Source: Chitinophaga sp. GbtcB8 (GTDB lineage Bacteria > Bacteroidota > Bacteroidia > Chitinophagales > Chitinophagaceae). Taken from it: DNA of 64,000 bases. The notes below the pieces were generated by a model. It had not been told where the DNA came from. It did no database searches and was given only the letters and a program-made list of their open reading frames with translations. The stretch spans positions 434,001-498,000 of the forward strand of contig NZ_JAGXJN010000002.1 of NCBI RefSeq assembly GCF_019091455.1. The letters run 5' to 3'. The position numbers and the translations under genes were made by a program. This document shows, piece after piece, positions 61,132 to 64,000 of this stretch (position 1 is its first letter; each line of letters opens with the position of its first letter).

Positions 61132-61710
61132 ATGGCACGAAACAAAGCATTTGACCCGGAAGAAAGATTGGAAAAAGCCCGTGACCTGTTCTGGGAAAAG
61201 GGCTACCACGCCACTTCCATGCAGGACCTGGTAGAAGCAATGCAGCTGAACCGCGCCAGCATCTACGATACTTATGGCGATAAACACGCCCTATTCCTGC
61301 AATGCCTGGGCAATTATGCTACAGATAAACAGGAGGAATACAAAGCAGCTGCTGCTGGTGCGCTATCGTCTATAGATGCAGTAGAAGCCATTATCCGCAA
61401 AGCCCTGGAAAGAACGCTGCAGGAAGGTAAAGCCTGCATGGTGGTGAAATCTTCCTTCGAGCTGGCAGAAACAGATAAAGAGGTGAGCAATATCCTGAAG
61501 AATGATGGCGCCCGCCTGAATGATATCCTGGAGGTATTACTTAAAAAAGCGCAATCAGCAGGGGAGATCAGCAAAGACCGCGATGTAAATATGCTGGCCA
61601 GTTATATCATCGCTAACTTCAGTGGATTGTGGCAAACCTATATCATCTCAAAAAATAAAAAGCTCGTAACACAAATGGCAGAGTTTTTAATTCAAGTGAT
61701 CAGGCAATGA
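61132..61710 (+). CDS. TetR family transcriptional repressor
   Basis: A 192-aa regulator. The N-terminal 50 residues form the TetR helix-turn-helix: FDPEERLEKARDLFWEKGYHATSMQDLVEAMQLNRASIYDTYGDKHALFLQCL. The C-terminal ligand domain is helical (TetR_C_16/YcdC-like; ALERTLQEGKACMVVKSSFELAE, YIIANFSGLWQTYI). Similar operator palindromes lie in front of it (61096) and of the SDR gene that follows 69 bases downstream (61734), so it probably represses both. The inducer is unknown; such pairs often respond to aldehydes or quinones. Confidence 0.93.
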   Translation: MARNKAFDPEERLEKARDLFWEKGYHATSMQDLVEAMQLNRASIYDTYGDKHALFLQCLGNYATDKQEEYKAAAAGALSSIDAVEAIIRKALERTLQEGKACMVVKSSFELAETDKEVSNILKNDGARLNDILEVLLKKAQSAGEISKDRDVNMLASYIIANFSGLWQTYIISKNKKLVTQMAEFLIQVIRQ

Positions 61711-61733
61711 TCGCCTTTTTTTTGACCAATAAT

Positions 61734-61747
61734 GGAATGATCATTCT
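61734..61747. promoter_or_regulatory. TetR operator upstream of the SDR gene
   Basis: GGAATGATCATTCT contains the perfect palindrome GAATGATCATTC, 32 bases before the SDR start. It shares the frame GGAA-yrATCrTTC with the site at 61096-61109. The SDR gene therefore seems to have its own repressed promoter. Confidence 0.6.
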
Positions 61748-61779
61748 AATATAAACTTCCAACATTCAAATCATAACAT

Positions 61780-62520
61780 ATGAAACGTTTAGAGAACAAA
61801 ACAGCCCTGGTAACAGGAGGGAGCCGTGGTATGGGCGCCGCTATCGCCAAACGCCTGGCACATGAAGGTGCAAAAGTAGCCATCACTTACGTAAGCGCTG
61901 CAGATAAAGCACAGGCAGTAGTTAAAGAAATTGAAGCTGCCGGCGGACAAGCAATAGCCATTGCTGCTGACAATGAAAACGCCGAAGCCCTCACCGCTGC
62001 GGTGAACCAGGCAGGCAAAGCCTTTGGTAGCATAGATATCCTGGTGAACAATGCAGGCATCTGGATAGACGGACAAATAGACAAACATACCCTGGCAGAA
62101 TTTGACCGCGTAGTATCTGTAAATGTACGGGCAGTATTTGTAGCAGTGCAGGCAGCGCTTGCGCATATGCCCAACGGTGGCCGCATTATTACCATTGGTA
62201 GCAACCTGGCAGAGCGGGTATGGGCGCCGGGTATGACGCTCTATTCCATGACAAAAGCCGCGCTCATTGGCCTTACCAAAGGACTGGCACGCGACCTCGG
62301 CGCACGCGAGGTCACTGTGAACCTGATACAGCCCGGTGCAACTGATACCGATATGAACCCGCAGAACGGACCACATTCCGATCATCAACGCACCTTAATG
62401 GCCATTCCTAAATACGGATCCGCAGACGATATTGCAGCATATGTAGCGTTCCTGTCAAGCGCAGAAGGCCGCTCTTTTAATGGTGCAGTAACTACTATTG
62501 ATGGTGGCACTAACGCTTAA
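61780..62520 (+). CDS. Short-chain dehydrogenase/reductase (SDR)
   Basis: A 246-aa classical SDR. The cofactor motif is ALVTGGSRGMGAAIAKRLA (TGxxxGxG near residue 12), with Arg in that motif and VAITYVSAADKA favouring NADP(H). NNAGIW is the structural motif near 90, Ser is in ITIGSNLAERV, and the YxxxK catalytic pair is YSMTKAALIG near 152-156. The C-terminus (VAFLSSAEGRSFNGAVTTIDGGTNA) is typical of 3-oxoacyl-ACP-reductase-like members. The substrate is unknown. It is paired with the TetR-like gene upstream and has a matching operator. Confidence 0.93.
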   Translation: MKRLENKTALVTGGSRGMGAAIAKRLAHEGAKVAITYVSAADKAQAVVKEIEAAGGQAIAIAADNENAEALTAAVNQAGKAFGSIDILVNNAGIWIDGQIDKHTLAEFDRVVSVNVRAVFVAVQAALAHMPNGGRIITIGSNLAERVWAPGMTLYSMTKAALIGLTKGLARDLGAREVTVNLIQPGATDTDMNPQNGPHSDHQRTLMAIPKYGSADDIAAYVAFLSSAEGRSFNGAVTTIDGGTNA

Positions 62521-62616
62521 TAATTTCTACTACCAATGCGTCCAAAGCAAAACAGATAAATACCTGCCGAATAGTATTATAATATACAACGGTCGTTAAA
62601 ATATAAGATCAAAGCT

Positions 62617-62668
62617 GGGGTGCCGCAAACATAAGCCTGTAAAGGATATGGCGGCATCCCGTTTTTTT
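62617..62668 (+). terminator. Rho-independent terminator after the SDR gene
   Basis: GGGGTGCCGC and GCGGCATCCC pair over 10 bases (one G-T wobble) around a 23-base loop, followed by GTTTTTTT. It separates the TetR-SDR pair from the oxidoreductase operon. Confidence 0.8.
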
Positions 62669-62792
62669 ATATTTTACCTATCTAATTAAATAGCTCCCTT
62701 CACTTTACCACCAATGTATTTTTACTTCCCCAAAGCAAAATATTGTATTATATTTCTAACGTTATCATTGGTGTAATCTCTAAACCCTTGTT

Positions 62793-63257
62793 ATGGCTGT
62801 CTTCAACTTAACCATCAACAACACTGACTACAAAGTAGATGTAGACCCGCAAATGCCTTTGTTATGGGTGATCCGCGATTTTGCAGGACTAACAGGTACC
62901 AAGTTCGGATGTGGCATTGCACAATGCGGCGCCTGCACCGTGCACCTGAACGGTGATGCTGTGAGGTCCTGCTCCGTACCGGTATCCGCCATTGGTCAGC
63001 AAAAAATAGTGACCATTGAAGGACTGTCTGAAAAAGGAGATCATCCTTTACAAAAAGCCTGGGAAGAAGTGGATGTGCCGCAATGCGGTTACTGCCCGTC
63101 CGGGCCGATCATGAGCGCAGCAGCTTTCCTGAAAGATAAACCGCAGCCTACAGACCAGGAGATTGATAATCTGATGTCGGGCAATATTTGCCGCTGCGGT
63201 ACCTATAACAGAATTAAAAAAGCCATTCACCTGGCTGCACAAGGAGGTAAATCATGA
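62793..63257 (+). CDS. [2Fe-2S] subunit of a xanthine-oxidase-family hydroxylase (IorA-like)
   Basis: A 154-aa protein with the two iron-sulfur domains of the small subunit. The plant-ferredoxin-type cluster has [20 protein letters not shown] with Cys ligands near residues 40, 45 and 48 and RSC near 60. The second, helical domain has [16 protein letters not shown] and [16 protein letters not shown] with the remaining four ligands. It is the electron-transfer partner of the molybdenum subunit encoded next; the TGA stop overlaps the ATG of that gene (ATGA). Isoquinoline 1-oxidoreductase (IorA) and aldehyde oxidoreductase subunits look alike; the substrate is not determined. Confidence 0.92.
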   Translation: MAVFNLTINNTDYKVDVDPQMPLLWVIRDFAGLTGTKFGCGIAQCGACTVHLNGDAVRSCSVPVSAIGQQKIVTIEGLSEKGDHPLQKAWEEVDVPQCGYCPSGPIMSAAAFLKDKPQPTDQEIDNLMSGNICRCGTYNRIKKAIHLAAQGGKS

Positions 63258-64000
63258 GCACATCCACCATCAACAGAAGACATTTCCTCAAGATCGGCAT
63301 TACGGCCGGCGGAGGTTTGATATTAGGCATGGAGTATTTAGCTTCGTGTAGCCCTTCCGGTAGCAATGCGCCCGCAGCAATGCAAACCCTGAATGCATTC
63401 ATTAAAATAGGTACCGACGGTTTGGTGACCATTATGGCGCCCAACCCGGAAATAGGACAGGGGGTGAAAACTGCCCTGCCCATGATAGTGGCAGAAGAGC
63501 TGGATGTAGACTGGAAGAACGTGATCATTGAGCAAGCCGCCCTGGATACGGACAAGTATACACGCCAGGTAGCAGGTGGCAGTGGCTCTGTACGCAGCAG
63601 CTGGGATCCATTCCGGCAGGCAGGCGCCACCGGCCGGCAAATGCTGGTGAATGCAGCTGCCGATAAATGGAAGGTAGCTCCCAACACCTGCACCACGGAA
63701 GCTGGTATGGTGTTTCATAAAGACAGCGGCAAAAAGATCTCTTACGGCGACCTGGTAGAAAAAGCAGCTACCATGCCCGTACCCAAAGATGTGAAGCTGA
63801 AAGACCCGAAGCGCTTTAAGATCATTGGCACACGTATAGGGAACTACGATACCAAAGCCATTATTACCGGCAAACAGAAATACGGTATTGATACCAAACG
63901 GGAAGGCATGTTGTATGCCACTATTATCCGTCCGCCTGCATTCGGGCAAACACTGGAATCCTTTAACCAGGATGCTGCCCGCAAATACCAGGGCATAAAA
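63254..64000 (+). CDS. Molybdopterin-binding subunit of an IorB-like oxidoreductase (3' end outside window)
   Basis: Starts at ATG 63254, overlapping the IorA-like stop by four bases, and is open to the right edge (249 codons visible of an expected 700 or so). The N-terminus is a Tat signal with lipobox-like Cys ([27 protein letters not shown]), so the enzyme is exported folded with its cofactor. [37 protein letters not shown] is the usual start of IorB-type proteins (the IGQGxxT motif contacts the molybdopterin), followed by [19 protein letters not shown] membrane-bound or periplasmic aldehyde or heterocycle hydroxylase is likely. Confidence 0.9.
   Translation, partial: MSTSTINRRHFLKIGITAGGGLILGMEYLASCSPSGSNAPAAMQTLNAFIKIGTDGLVTIMAPNPEIGQGVKTALPMIVAEELDVDWKNVIIEQAALDTDKYTRQVAGGSGSVRSSWDPFRQAGATGRQMLVNAAADKWKVAPNTCTTEAGMVFHKDSGKKISYGDLVEKAATMPVPKDVKLKDPKRFKIIGTRIGNYDTKAIITGKQKYGIDTKREGMLYATIIRPPAFGQTLESFNQDAARKYQGIK

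Noticed and set aside
61789-62388. 199-codon open frame antisense to the SDR gene
   Set aside because: A third-codon-position shadow of a clear SDR gene; Cys/Tyr/His-rich and without domains.

Overview
The window comes from a member of the Bacteroidota, most likely Chitinophagaceae (Chitinophaga-like). The evidence is two SusC-type TonB receptors with STN domains, a SusD lipoprotein, three FecR anti-sigma factors with an ECF sigma factor, a large carboxypeptidase-regulatory/TonB barrel protein, small exported Cys/Thr-rich peptides, and start sites with little Shine-Dalgarno signal. No rRNA, tRNA, CRISPR array or complete insertion sequence was seen.

Layout. 1-5651 (+): the end of a LanC-like protein, a GT2 glycosyltransferase, two tandem GT-C-like membrane proteins, a thioredoxin-fold lipoprotein and two paralogous secreted peptides. 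5657-14752 (-): a converging SusC-SusD-thioredoxin-S9 peptidase operon, which looks like a peptide uptake and degradation unit. 14993-21070 (+): an ECF sigma factor, two FecR proteins and an outer-membrane barrel. 21169-34584 (+): a defence block with a 1408-aa SAMD9-like STAND NTPase, a WYL regulator, a complete type I restriction-modification system (HsdM, HsdS, HsdR), and a second, short HsdR whose ATPase motifs II, III and VI have decayed. A 53-aa gene runs the other way inside this block. 34733-42837: a DUF4238-like protein with its own sigma-like factor and a 44-aa membrane peptide, a coiled-coil membrane protein, a possible papain-like secreted protein, an M19 dipeptidase and an unrecognised 982-aa membrane protein.

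43229-50756 (+) is the most unusual part: five tightly packed genes encoding a trypsin-like protease, a two-HKD phospholipase-D-family protein, a small P-loop ATPase with an effector-associated-domain-like N-terminus, a STAND NTPase, and a second trypsin-like protease with its own N-terminal helical domain. A terminator closes the unit. I read it as a candidate NTPase-gated protease/nuclease conflict system.

51231-56039 holds a FecR facing an orphan SusC and a small Cys-rich peptide, with neither a sigma factor nor SusD. 56248-64000 is mostly housekeeping or accessory metabolism: DNA polymerase IV, an AraC regulator divergent from a quinone-reductase-like enzyme, a class IV aminotransferase, a repeat-rich non-coding patch, a TetR-SDR pair with matching operators, and the start of an IorA/IorB-type molybdenum hydroxylase.

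All family assignments come from reading motifs; no database search was run.
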